From positions 248,001 through 312,000 of the forward strand of contig NZ_PVNS01000002.1 of assembly GCF_002993335.1 (NCBI RefSeq): 64,000 bases of DNA. The letters run 5' to 3'. Positions 1 to 7,383 of this stretch are shown here, piece by piece. Positions within the stretch are counted from its first letter, which is position 1. Each line of letters begins with the position of its first letter. Position numbers and translations under genes: made by a program. Source of the DNA: Alkalicoccus urumqiensis. Lineage in GTDB: Bacteria > Bacillota > Bacilli > Bacillales > Salisediminibacteriaceae. The notes beneath the pieces were generated by a model. That model was not told where the DNA came from, did no database searches, and worked only from the letters and a program-made list of their open reading frames with translations.

Positions 1-1
1 C

Positions 2-1234
2 ACGGGAATGGCACGTCCTTTTAATTTGATGGATCTTCATAAGCCCTACCTGCTGCACCGGCGTCTCGGGTTCGCTTCCAGAAAAATTGACAGTGCAGGA
101 AGAACTTCCTATCCAACGCTGTATTATCACCTCGTACGTGAACAGATCCACCGTGAAACGCTCGCAGAAGAGATGCGTGTTCTTTACGTCGCGATGACAA
201 GAGCAGAGCAGCGTCTTATACTGACAGGTACAGTGGACAGTGTCGAAAAAAGAGTGGAAAAATGGGCGGACCACCTCCCCGAGAAAGCGGTCCCGCTGTC
301 AAAAAGAGAAGGAGCCAAATCTTACTTTGACTGGCTTATGCCTTCGTTAATGCAGCACGCAGCTGCCGGCCACCTTCTTGAGCAGTCCGGATTTCCTGAA
401 GGAAGTATGCAGTCTCAGCGGAATTGGCAGATCCGCGTCTGGGAAGAAGAAGAGGTCACGCGGGCTGCGGGAGAACCGGTGGAACATACGTCCGGGGTGG
501 ACAGCAGCACGATGAAAGAGGCAGTCTATAACAGACTTGATTGGCAGTATCCTTATACCGATTCGGTAAGTGCGGGCATGAAGCAGTCTGTTTCCGAAAT
601 AAAACGGCGCGATGAAGATCCGTACGCCGTTTCGTATTTTCAGCCGGTTGAAGAGCTGCACCGCCCTTCGTTTATGCAGAAAAAGAGGCTCAGTGCTGCA
701 GAGTATGGTACGGCGATGCACCTGCTGCTTCAGCACCTGCCCCTCTCCTTCGACCGCGAGGAACAGGTGGAGAGAAAAGCTGACGAGCTGGTGGAAAAGA
801 AATTAATGACTCCGGAAGAACGTGAATCTGTCGATGAAAGCAGTGCTGCGCTGTTTCTGCAGAGTTCACTAGCAGAGACAATGCGGAATGCCCACCGGCT
901 TTATAGAGAACTTCCGTTTTCCCTGCCAATGCCTGCCCAGGAAGTTTACACGTCCTGGAGTGATCCGGAGGAAACGGTTTTTGTTCAGGGAATTATTGAT
1001 GTATGTGTGGTGACGGAAGAAGGAACGAGAATGATCGTTGATTATAAAACGAACCGTCGAAGAAAGGAAGAAACGGTTCATGCGTTTTATGAACGGCTGA
1101 AAGAACAGTATGCGCTTCAGTTAAATATGTATGCCCGCGCGCTCAAGGAAGCATGGGGTGGAGAAGCACCCGAAGCGCTTTTGTATGTTCTGGAAACCGG
1201 GGAAACGGTCCGGATACCTGCAAAAAACGCATAG
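2..1234 (+). CDS. addA: ATP-dependent helicase/nuclease subunit A, C-terminal part (AddA)
   Basis: The reading frame is open from the first bases of the window, so this is the 3' part of a longer gene and the methionine at base 8 is internal. About 410 residues remain, roughly the last third of the usual ~1200-residue AddA. The remnant of helicase motif VI is visible near residue 60 (LYVAMTRAEQRL), typical of UvrD-type superfamily 1 helicases. The C-terminal RecB-like nuclease domain shows its histidine in EYGTAMHLLLQH and the catalytic core GIIDVC...MIVDYKTNR followed by QLNMYARAL. AddA pairs with AddB for double-strand-break end resection and Chi recognition. A terminator follows, so sbcD/sbcC are not directly co-transcribed here as they are in some bacilli. 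Confidence 0.93.
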   Translation, partial: TGMARPFNLMDLHKPYLLHRRLGFASRKIDSAGRTSYPTLYYHLVREQIHRETLAEEMRVLYVAMTRAEQRLILTGTVDSVEKRVEKWADHLPEKAVPLSKREGAKSYFDWLMPSLMQHAAAGHLLEQSGFPEGSMQSQRNWQIRVWEEEEVTRAAGEPVEHTSGVDSSTMKEAVYNRLDWQYPYTDSVSAGMKQSVSEIKRRDEDPYAVSYFQPVEELHRPSFMQKKRLSAAEYGTAMHLLLQHLPLSFDREEQVERKADELVEKKLMTPEERESVDESSAALFLQSSLAETMRNAHRLYRELPFSLPMPAQEVYTSWSDPEETVFVQGIIDVCVVTEEGTRMIVDYKTNRRRKEETVHAFYERLKEQYALQLNMYARALKEAWGGEAPEALLYVLETGETVRIPAKNA

Positions 1235-1235
1235 C

Positions 1236-1277
1236 AAAAAGGCAGCCGGTGGAATAAGATTCCGCCGGCTGCCTTTT
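1236..1277. terminator. Bidirectional intrinsic terminator between addA and the ABC-F gene
   Basis: A long hairpin has arms AAAAGGCAGCCGG and CCGGCTGCCTTTT, with A-rich and T-rich flanks on either side. It lies between two convergent genes and can serve both strands. Confidence 0.88.
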
Positions 1278-1289
1278 ACTGTTGAAGAA

Positions 1290-2894
1290 TTATACGGAAG
1301 CGGACTTCACGCGTTCTTCGATATATTCATCGTACGTCATTTCTTTGTCGTAGACACCTTCATCTTTGATTTCAATAATCCGGTTGGCAAGCGACTGGTT
1401 GAACTGATGGTCATGTGTGGCAAAAATAAGCGAGCCTTTGAATTCGATCAGACCATTGTTTAATGCGGTAATTGCTTCAAGGTCCAGGTGGTTCGTCGGC
1501 TCATCCAGCAGCAGGACGTTTGCACCTGACAGCATCATTTTGGAAAGCATGCAGCGGACTTTCTCTCCTCCGGAAAGCACCGAAGGGTTCTTTTTTGCTT
1601 CTTCCCCGGAGAAAAGCATTCTTCCAAGGAATCCGCGGATGAATGTTTCCGACTGGTCCTCCGGAGAGTACTGGCGCAGCCATTCGATCAGTGACCCTTC
1701 CGATCCGCTGAAGTGATGACTGTTGTCTTTTGGAAAGTAGGACTGGCTTGTCGTGATGCCCCACTTATACGTACCGCTGTCCGGTTCAAGCTCTCCTGCA
1801 AGAATCTGCATTAATACCGTTTTAGCCTGTTCATTCGGACCGGCAAGCGCCACTTTGTCTCCGGGGCGGAGTGTAAAGGAAACGTCTTTCAAATACGTTT
1901 TCCCATCGATCGTCTTGGACAGATTCTCTACCTGCAGAAGGTCGTTTCCGATTTCCCGCTCGGGCTTAAATGCGATATAAGGGTATTTTCTGGAGGAAGG
2001 TTTAATATCTTCCAGATCAATTTTATCAAGCAGCTTTTTTCTCGACGTTGCCTGCTTTGACTTCGAGGCATTCGCACTGAATCGGGCAATAAAGGATTTG
2101 AGATCCTCGATCTGTTCTTCCTTTTTCTTGTTCCGCTCCTGAGCCATTTTCAGAGCAAACTGACTGGACTCATACCAGAAATCATAGTTACCGATATAGA
2201 TTTGAATTTTTCCGAAATCAAGATCGGCAATGTGCGTACATACGTTATTTAAAAAATGACGGTCGTGGGAGACAACAATGACCGTGTTTTGATATTGGAT
2301 CAGAAAGTCTTCGAGCCAGTGGATTGCTTCAATATCAAGACCGTTAGTCGGCTCATCAAGAAGCAGTACTTCCGGCGTGCCGAACAGCGCCTGTGCAAGC
2401 AGCACTTTTACTTTATCGCTTTCCGTCAGCTCTGCCATGGTAAGATAATGCTTCGAATCATCGATACCGAGTCCCTGAAGAAGAACTGCTGCGTCCGATT
2501 CGGCTTCGTAGCCGTTCATCTCCGCAAATTCACCTTCAAGCTCCGCCGCTCTCATTCCGTCTTCGTCGGAGAAATCCGGCTTCATATAGATCTCATCTTT
2601 TTCCTTGCGTACTTCATAAAGGCGTTCATAACCCATCATGACGACTTCCAGAACCTGTTCCGTTTCATAGGCATAGTGATCCTGTTTCAGAACAGCCATG
2701 CGCGCGTCCTTCGCAAGAGAAACGTGGCCGGACTGAGAATCCAGCTCTCCAGAAAGTACCTTTAGAAACGTTGATTTCCCTGCGCCATTTGCCCCGATAA
2801 GCCCGTAGCAGTTACCGGGAGTGAATTTTACATTTACATCTTCGAAAAGCTTTTTATCGCCAAAGCGTAAGCTGACATCTTGAACCTGCAGCAT
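1290..2894 (-). CDS. ykpA: ABC-F family ATPase (YkpA/YbiT type)
   Basis: A soluble protein of 534 residues with two ABC ATPase domains and no membrane segments. This is the ABC-F architecture, whose members act on the ribosome as translation factors or antibiotic-resistance proteins. The first Walker A is GANGAGKST near residues 34-42 and the first Walker B reads LLLDEPTNGLD. The charged linker between domains runs at about residues 240-300. The second domain has a clean LSGGEK signature and LLLDEPTNHLD, but its P-loop is GPNEQAKT, and the first signature is TESDKVK. Both departures resemble what I recall of the YkpA/YbiT branch, so they are probably not damage. A C-terminal extension ends in ERVKSASV. 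It is a single-gene unit with its own promoter. The exact subfamily is inferred. Confidence 0.9.
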   Translation of the reverse strand: MLQVQDVSLRFGDKKLFEDVNVKFTPGNCYGLIGANGAGKSTFLKVLSGELDSQSGHVSLAKDARMAVLKQDHYAYETEQVLEVVMMGYERLYEVRKEKDEIYMKPDFSDEDGMRAAELEGEFAEMNGYEAESDAAVLLQGLGIDDSKHYLTMAELTESDKVKVLLAQALFGTPEVLLLDEPTNGLDIEAIHWLEDFLIQYQNTVIVVSHDRHFLNNVCTHIADLDFGKIQIYIGNYDFWYESSQFALKMAQERNKKKEEQIEDLKSFIARFSANASKSKQATSRKKLLDKIDLEDIKPSSRKYPYIAFKPEREIGNDLLQVENLSKTIDGKTYLKDVSFTLRPGDKVALAGPNEQAKTVLMQILAGELEPDSGTYKWGITTSQSYFPKDNSHHFSGSEGSLIEWLRQYSPEDQSETFIRGFLGRMLFSGEEAKKNPSVLSGGEKVRCMLSKMMLSGANVLLLDEPTNHLDLEAITALNNGLIEFKGSLIFATHDHQFNQSLANRIIEIKDEGVYDKEMTYDEYIEERVKSASV

Positions 2895-2930
2895 TTCATA
2901 CCATCCTCTTTCTTTTACATACTGTTCACT

Positions 2931-2939
2931 AGTATAACA
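2931..2939 (-). promoter_or_regulatory. Extended -10 promoter for the ABC-F gene
   Basis: The minus strand reads TGTTATACT, a TGn extended -10 element, about 37 bases upstream of the start codon. No good -35 is present, as is common for extended -10 promoters. Confidence 0.45.
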
Positions 2940-2969
2940 TTTACTGCAGGAAAAAACGAGCCCCGAAAG

Positions 2970-2994
2970 GTTTATGAAAAAGAAAGAAGGGAAT
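2970..2994 (+). promoter_or_regulatory. Sigma-B-like promoter candidate
   Basis: GTTTAT, a 13-base spacer and GGGAAT resemble the Bacillus sigma-B consensus (GTTTAA-N12-15-GGGTAT) with one mismatch in each box. It lies 41 bases before the 202-residue protein gene. A sigma-A alternative in the AT-rich stretch 2995-3012 cannot be excluded. Confidence 0.3.
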
Positions 2995-3035
2995 TAAGTA
3001 TATTGGTATAAAAAACAAAGAAAAGAGGGGTCATC

Positions 3036-3644
3036 ATGAATACACTGCCAGAGCAGGGTGCCCCGCAGCATGATGTTCAGGAGCGATTTATTCATTTTAT
3101 TGAAATGATATCAAGCGTCGATTTAAATTCCTCATGGCATGAATTTGCACTGCTGTGGGAGGATAAATCCTATACATTAAAAGAAGAAGAGCATCGGCGG
3201 AAAGCACGGAATTTTCAAATATACTATAGGGATAAGCTGACATATGAAGGAGCGCTTTTGTGGACATATCCCGTTGAAACAAGCGGGGGCCTTGCGGTTC
3301 ATGCGTCAGTCCGGTTTGATAAAATCAGGAGGGGGGACAGCTCCATTCCGCAGAGCCACCAGCTGGAGATAGACTTGATGGATTATTTATCGGAGGATAA
3401 AGATAAATTAAATGTGGAAGTGATCCAGCTTCCGGAAGCTGTCAGTGAGTACGACAGAAAGCGGATGCACCTCATTTTGAAAAAATGGGGGCTGGAAAAA
3501 CAGACGGTAGTGGACCTGATGACGTCGGGAGGTGAAGAGCTGGAGCGGTTTGTGCAGCATATTATTTCTGCTGCTATCCTGCTTCAGTCCAAACGGCACA
3601 CTGCCGAAAACGAGGAGCCCTTCTCAAAAAATCTTTCCTCCTGA
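3036..3644 (+). CDS. Unrecognised 202-residue soluble protein
   Basis: I do not recognise this family. The start is ATG preceded by AGAGGGG about 8 bases upstream. The protein has no signal peptide or membrane segment. It is mixed alpha/beta by eye and rich in charged residues, with a helical, hydrophobic C-terminal stretch (VQHIISAAILLQS) before a polar tail. A central segment (LLWTYPVETSGGLAVHASVRF) looks like beta strands. It is a single gene ending in its own terminator, and the upstream region carries a sigma-B-like promoter candidate, so a stress role is possible but unproven. Codon use resembles its neighbours. Confidence 0.75.
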   Translation: MNTLPEQGAPQHDVQERFIHFIEMISSVDLNSSWHEFALLWEDKSYTLKEEEHRRKARNFQIYYRDKLTYEGALLWTYPVETSGGLAVHASVRFDKIRRGDSSIPQSHQLEIDLMDYLSEDKDKLNVEVIQLPEAVSEYDRKRMHLILKKWGLEKQTVVDLMTSGGEELERFVQHIISAAILLQSKRHTAENEEPFSKNLSS

Positions 3645-3659
3645 TACTGCCCGGCTCCT

Positions 3660-3695
3660 GCCGCGGGATACAGCGCTGCTGCCCGCGGCTTTTTT
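3660..3695 (+). terminator. Intrinsic terminator
   Basis: Arms GCCGCGGG and CCCGCGGC enclose a 14-base loop and are followed by a run of six T. It ends the transcript of the preceding unrecognised gene. Confidence 0.85.
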
Positions 3696-3713
3696 AAATG
3701 CATGCTGCCGGTA

Positions 3714-3742
3714 TTGCAGGTTCTGCGAGAAGGTTTTACACT
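3714..3742 (+). promoter_or_regulatory. Sigma-A promoter for the coiled-coil protein gene
   Basis: TTGCAG, a 17-base spacer and TACACT lie 36 bases upstream of the start codon at 3778. Confidence 0.5.
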
Positions 3743-3777
3743 GAGAGCATAGACATATTCCGCTGGGAGGAACATTT

Positions 3778-4713
3778 ATGAGAAGTCTGAATGAACAACT
3801 TACCGAGGTGCTGGAAAAGAAACGTCTTTATAAAAAATGGACGGCACATGTGGAGCTGCTGAATTCGCAGATTCAAGAAAAAGAAACGAAAGCAGAGGAT
3901 ATAAAGTCAAAGCTGGAAGCATACGGGGAGGAGCTTGAGGATCTTCACAATTTTACGTTTGCAGCCGTGATCAGCTCCATCAAACGGGAAAAATATGAAA
4001 AAACCGAAGGGCTGAAAGAGTCGATCGCATCGGCAAAGCTTCAGTATCAGGATGTCCTGCGTACATATGAAGAATTAAAGCAGGAAAGAGTGATGTATGA
4101 AGAGCATCTGGAAACGCTCGGAGATCCGCATGGAGAATACGATCTTCTTCTGAAGGAAAAAGAGAGGCTGATTCTGGATGAATCCTCTATATGGAGCGAA
4201 AAATTATATACAGCTGCCGAGAAGGAAATTGATAAAATCGGAATGCTGCAGGAACTGAATGAGGCTGTGGATGCCGGTGAGGATGTGTATTATTCGCTGG
4301 AAGAGGTATCCAAAGCGCTTGATAATGCATCCAGCTGGTCCACGGTTGATATGATCGGAGGAGGCATGGTTACGACGTATATGAAGCACAGCCGACTGGA
4401 TGAAGCAAAAGAGGCGCTGCACCGCTCGGAACGTCTTCTCCGTCAGTTCTACGATGAGCTGCATGACATAGAACCGTACTCTACGCTCTCTTTCTCCATA
4501 GGGGAGGTATTGACAGCTGCGGATTACTTTTTTGATGGCATTATTGTCGACTGGATCGTCCATGACAAAATCCGTACAGCCCAGGATCGAACATCGGAGC
4601 TGCAGGCGTGGGTGTCAGAAGTGGTGAACGAATTAAAAGACACCCGCACCAGTGTACGGGGAGAAATGGAAGAGGCAGCTGCAGAGCGTATCCGGCTCAT
4701 ACAGGAAGCCTGA
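3778..4713 (+). CDS. Coiled-coil protein of unknown function
   Basis: I do not recognise a named family. The 311-residue protein begins with a long heptad-rich region (about residues 1-135, dense in E, K, L and A), which predicts a coiled coil. A hydrophobic/glycine segment follows near residues 190-205 (STVDMIGGGMVTTYMKHSRL), then further helices. A conserved-looking core FFDGIIVDWIVHDKI sits near residue 245, and the C-terminus is again helical. There is no signal peptide. The start is ATG with GGGAGG 7-8 bases upstream. It has its own promoter, and the next gene lies 51 bases downstream behind an inverted repeat. A structural or scaffolding role is a guess. Confidence 0.8.
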   Translation: MRSLNEQLTEVLEKKRLYKKWTAHVELLNSQIQEKETKAEDIKSKLEAYGEELEDLHNFTFAAVISSIKREKYEKTEGLKESIASAKLQYQDVLRTYEELKQERVMYEEHLETLGDPHGEYDLLLKEKERLILDESSIWSEKLYTAAEKEIDKIGMLQELNEAVDAGEDVYYSLEEVSKALDNASSWSTVDMIGGGMVTTYMKHSRLDEAKEALHRSERLLRQFYDELHDIEPYSTLSFSIGEVLTAADYFFDGIIVDWIVHDKIRTAQDRTSELQAWVSEVVNELKDTRTSVRGEMEEAAAERIRLIQEA

Positions 4714-4721
4714 AAATTTAA

Positions 4722-4751
4722 TAGTTTACCATATCAATATTATGTAAACTA
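4722..4751. promoter_or_regulatory. Perfect 8-bp inverted repeat just before the ykqA-like ribosome binding site
   Basis: TAGTTTAC and GTAAACTA are separated by 14 bases and end two bases before the GTGGAGG ribosome binding site. It could be a repressor operator or an mRNA hairpin; there is no T tract, so it is not a terminator. Confidence 0.45.
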
Positions 4752-4764
4752 AGTGGAGGACGAT

Positions 4765-5601
4765 ATGCTCTTATTCGTTTACGGTACGCTGCGAAAATTT
4801 CAAACCAACCATTCTTTTTTAGATGAAATGTCCTGTGTGTCTGAAAATGCCTGGAGCTCAGGAAAATTGTGTTTTACGAGTCAGCCGTACCCTGCGCTGC
4901 TCGAAGGTTCGGAGGACGTCATCGGAGAACTTTATGAAATCACGGGAAAAGTGGATAAACTGGTAGAAAGGCTTGAAGGATACGATCCGGATAACGAATC
5001 CTCCAGCCTCTATTTAAAGCGTCTCGTACCTGTTCACACGGACCGGGGAAGCGTATTTGCATGGACTTATTTTTATCAGGAGGATGATGCGGTGGATCCA
5101 GTGCCTTTTCAGGACTGGTCGCTGCACCGGATGCTGGATGAAGGGGTGGAGCCGCTCCGTTATTTCGCCTACGGCTCCTGTATGGACAGCAAGCGGATAG
5201 AACGGGATGGTTGTTTCCATGAATTTCATAAAAAAACACGCGGAAAGGTTCCCGGCTGGCAGGTGGAATATCGATTTGCACTTCATGACGGCAGCCGGGC
5301 CGATTTGGTTGAGACACAAACCGGCCCGGCCGAAGGGGTCCTTTATTCCATAACAGAATCTGCGCGGAAATATTTGTGGGAGAGGGAAGGAGTCACTAAA
5401 GGGTGGTACCGGCCTGCCGTAATTCCTGTTCTGCAGGGCAAAAACACTGTGCCTGCACTGACGTTTCTAGTCTGCCGGAAAGAGGAGGAATCAGCACCGC
5501 CCTCCCACTACGCGGAAGAAATTTTAAGAGGCGCCTCCGAAGTAGTATCCGCTTTTTACTATAAACAGCTGGAAGCGAGGCTTCAATTCCTTTCCCAGTA
5601 A
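4765..5601 (+). CDS. ykqA: Two-domain gamma-glutamylcyclotransferase-like protein (YkqA type)
   Basis: A protein of 278 residues made of two AIG2/gamma-glutamylcyclotransferase-like domains in tandem. The substrate-loop motif (F/Y)xYG(T/S) appears twice: FVYGTLRKF at the N-terminus and YFAYGSCMDSKRI near residue 135. Glutamyl-cyclotransferases release 5-oxoproline from gamma-glutamyl compounds; the substrate here is unknown. Length and duplication match Bacillus YkqA. I chose ATG at 4765 over the in-frame GTG at 4753, because that GTG lies within the GTGGAGGA ribosome binding site and the family begins at MLLFVYGTL. The 3' end overlaps the convergent GNAT gene by 19 bases. Confidence 0.85.
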   Translation: MLLFVYGTLRKFQTNHSFLDEMSCVSENAWSSGKLCFTSQPYPALLEGSEDVIGELYEITGKVDKLVERLEGYDPDNESSSLYLKRLVPVHTDRGSVFAWTYFYQEDDAVDPVPFQDWSLHRMLDEGVEPLRYFAYGSCMDSKRIERDGCFHEFHKKTRGKVPGWQVEYRFALHDGSRADLVETQTGPAEGVLYSITESARKYLWEREGVTKGWYRPAVIPVLQGKNTVPALTFLVCRKEEESAPPSHYAEEILRGASEVVSAFYYKQLEARLQFLSQ

Positions 5602-6098
5602 ATAGATCCTGTTTTTCCGTCATCATTCCAGCGGACATAAAACGAATGCTTCTTGTAAAAATAATGAAGTCGATCCGTGTGGTCGGCATCTCTCTCGCTC
5701 AGCCGGCCTTTAATAACCGGTGTGTTGCGGTCTGCGGCAATTTCCTGAAATTGTTTCAGGCAGAGCGAGCCGAGGCCGCTGTCCGGTGTTCCTTTAATAT
5801 CATCAAGATGAAACGCATTATCCTCTGCGCTCGCCTGCAGAGCGCAGTCCCAGCTTCCTTTGAATGCTTTCGTACACGGGTGCGCCATAATTTGAATGCA
5901 GCCGTTCTGTTCGGTTTTATAAAGAATGGTCCATTCACCGTATTTCGTTTCTTCGATTCCGAGAATGTCATAATCCCGGCTGATTTTTTCCATATTGTCT
6001 TTCATCCGCAGCATCTGCATTTCCAGCTGATCGAAGGATTCCTTCCATTCCTCTGCGGACTTTTCTGTCTGCTCCATTGCGAAAGCGGACTGCATCAT
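5583..6098 (-). CDS. GNAT-like N-acetyltransferase family protein
   Basis: A 171-residue protein. The N-terminal ~45 residues are helical (EEWKESFDQLEMQMLRMKDNM). The remainder resembles a GNAT fold: the acetyl-CoA loop is seen as GLGSLCLKQF, followed by the end-of-domain pattern DADHTDRLHYFYKKHSF, where GNAT proteins usually have a xxFYxKxGF strand. The substrate is not predictable. The start is ambiguous among GTG 6101, ATG 6098 and ATG 6095; 6098 gives the best distance from AGGAAAGGA. Its 3' end overlaps the end of the ykqA-like gene, and no terminator separates the two convergent genes. Confidence 0.72.
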   Translation of the reverse strand: MMQSAFAMEQTEKSAEEWKESFDQLEMQMLRMKDNMEKISRDYDILGIEETKYGEWTILYKTEQNGCIQIMAHPCTKAFKGSWDCALQASAEDNAFHLDDIKGTPDSGLGSLCLKQFQEIAADRNTPVIKGRLSERDADHTDRLHYFYKKHSFYVRWNDDGKTGSIYWERN

Positions 6099-6200
6099 CA
6101 CTCATCCTTTCCTGTTTCATCCAAATCGTTTATCGCATGTCTCTTTCATTCCAGCAGGATATTCTACGTTACTATCTGCCTTAGATCAAGGCTTTTTTAT

Positions 6201-6228
6201 TTGACGTAACATCGTTTCATGCTAGGAT
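6201..6228 (+). promoter_or_regulatory. Sigma-A promoter candidate for the C45 peptidase-like gene
   Basis: TTGACG, a 16-base spacer and TAGGAT lie 21 bases upstream of the start codon at 6250. Confidence 0.4.
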
Positions 6229-6249
6229 TTTATAAAAAGGAGGCTTACG

Positions 6250-7347
6250 ATGGACGTTCAGATTCAGGCTCTTGCGGACGCCGGCGATGCGTATCAATTT
6301 GGGCGCAGACAGGCAGAACAACTGAAAAAAACCCCTTTATATCTAAAACATGCCTCACGACGAAAAAAATCCATCCGGCGTTACCAGACAGACCTTCATG
6401 AAGCGAAGAGGTGGCTTCTGGACTGGTCACCCGGTCTTTGGGAAGAACTGCACGGTCTGGCAGATGGGCTTGAATGGCGTCTGGAGGACGTGGTGCATGA
6501 ATATGCAGGCTATCAGGAAAGCTGGAAGAAAAGTGGATGCAGTGCGATGATGAGAAATGGCCTTTACGCCAGGAACTATGATTATCACCCGAAGACTTAC
6601 GACGGCCGCTTCGTTCTATGGAAACCTTCTGGTGGATCGGGGGCAGCCCACATCGGGTTCGCCCAGCGGATGATCGGCAGAATGGACGGTATGAATGAAC
6701 ATGGTCTTGCCATCGGGTACCACTTTGTCAACCGGATTGCCCCGACGGACGGCTGGATATGCTGCACGCTGGCAAGAATTGTCCTCGACCAGTGCCGGAA
6801 TGTTCCGGAGGCGGAGCACCTGCTGAAGGAAATGCCCCACCGGCACGCATTTAATTATTCGCTGGCTGATCGTACCGGCCGTTTTTCCGTCGTGGAAGGT
6901 TCCGGTCAAAGCGTCAACGTTTTACGGAAAAGCGGGGGCGTATGTACGAATCATTTTCGCACACCTGGAAAATTAACTGAAAACCGGCATCGTACGGAAG
7001 AGTCTGAACACCGTCTCGAGCACCTGAAAGATCTGCGTCATGAATTTTCGGACCCTGCTTCCGGCTATGACTTTTTAAACAACTCGGCGCACGGTATTGT
7101 GAAGCATGACTACCGGAACTGGTCCGGTACGATTCATACAGCCGTTTATGATACGGTAAACCTGGAAGTCACCGCCGGCATCGGTCCGGATGCGGTGCCG
7201 GTGACGATTTCACTGAAAAAATGGCTGGAAAACGGCCGTTTTCCAGTGAAAAAGCTGCGCGGGGCCCTTCCTCAGCCGGACGGGGGAGATCACCTGGCGC
7301 AGCAGGCAGATTCATTTACAGATAACGATTCCTTTTCTACAATGTAA
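6250..7347 (+). CDS. C45-family peptidase / acyl-CoA:6-APA acyltransferase-like N-terminal nucleophile hydrolase
   Basis: A 365-residue protein with the layout of the AAT-like (MEROPS C45) Ntn-hydrolases. These precursors cleave themselves before a cysteine, which becomes the catalytic nucleophile for amide hydrolysis or acyl transfer. The likely cleavage point is the Gly-Cys at residues 96-97 in KKSGCSAMM, followed by the strand LYARNYDYHP and later GMNEHGLAIGYHFVN, both typical of the family. The motif TNHF occurs near residue 233. There is no signal peptide, so it should act in the cytoplasm. AAGGAGG precedes ATG by about 6 bases. The substrate is unknown. The next gene is only 36 bases away and probably in the same transcript. 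Confidence 0.82.
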   Translation: MDVQIQALADAGDAYQFGRRQAEQLKKTPLYLKHASRRKKSIRRYQTDLHEAKRWLLDWSPGLWEELHGLADGLEWRLEDVVHEYAGYQESWKKSGCSAMMRNGLYARNYDYHPKTYDGRFVLWKPSGGSGAAHIGFAQRMIGRMDGMNEHGLAIGYHFVNRIAPTDGWICCTLARIVLDQCRNVPEAEHLLKEMPHRHAFNYSLADRTGRFSVVEGSGQSVNVLRKSGGVCTNHFRTPGKLTENRHRTEESEHRLEHLKDLRHEFSDPASGYDFLNNSAHGIVKHDYRNWSGTIHTAVYDTVNLEVTAGIGPDAVPVTISLKKWLENGRFPVKKLRGALPQPDGGDHLAQQADSFTDNDSFSTM

Positions 7348-7383
7348 GTGAAAGTTTTCACATGAAATGAAGGAGGTTTTCCT

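Noticed and set aside
8-1234. Treating the methionine at base 8 as the true start of the first gene
   Set aside because: The frame is open to the window edge, and the protein lacks the helicase N-terminus, so the gene is cut by the window, not short.
1290-2894. Degenerate second P-loop (GPNEQAKT) and first signature of the ABC-F protein as evidence of inactivation
   Set aside because: The lysine and following threonine are kept, and, as far as I recall, the YkpA/YbiT branch shows comparable departures.
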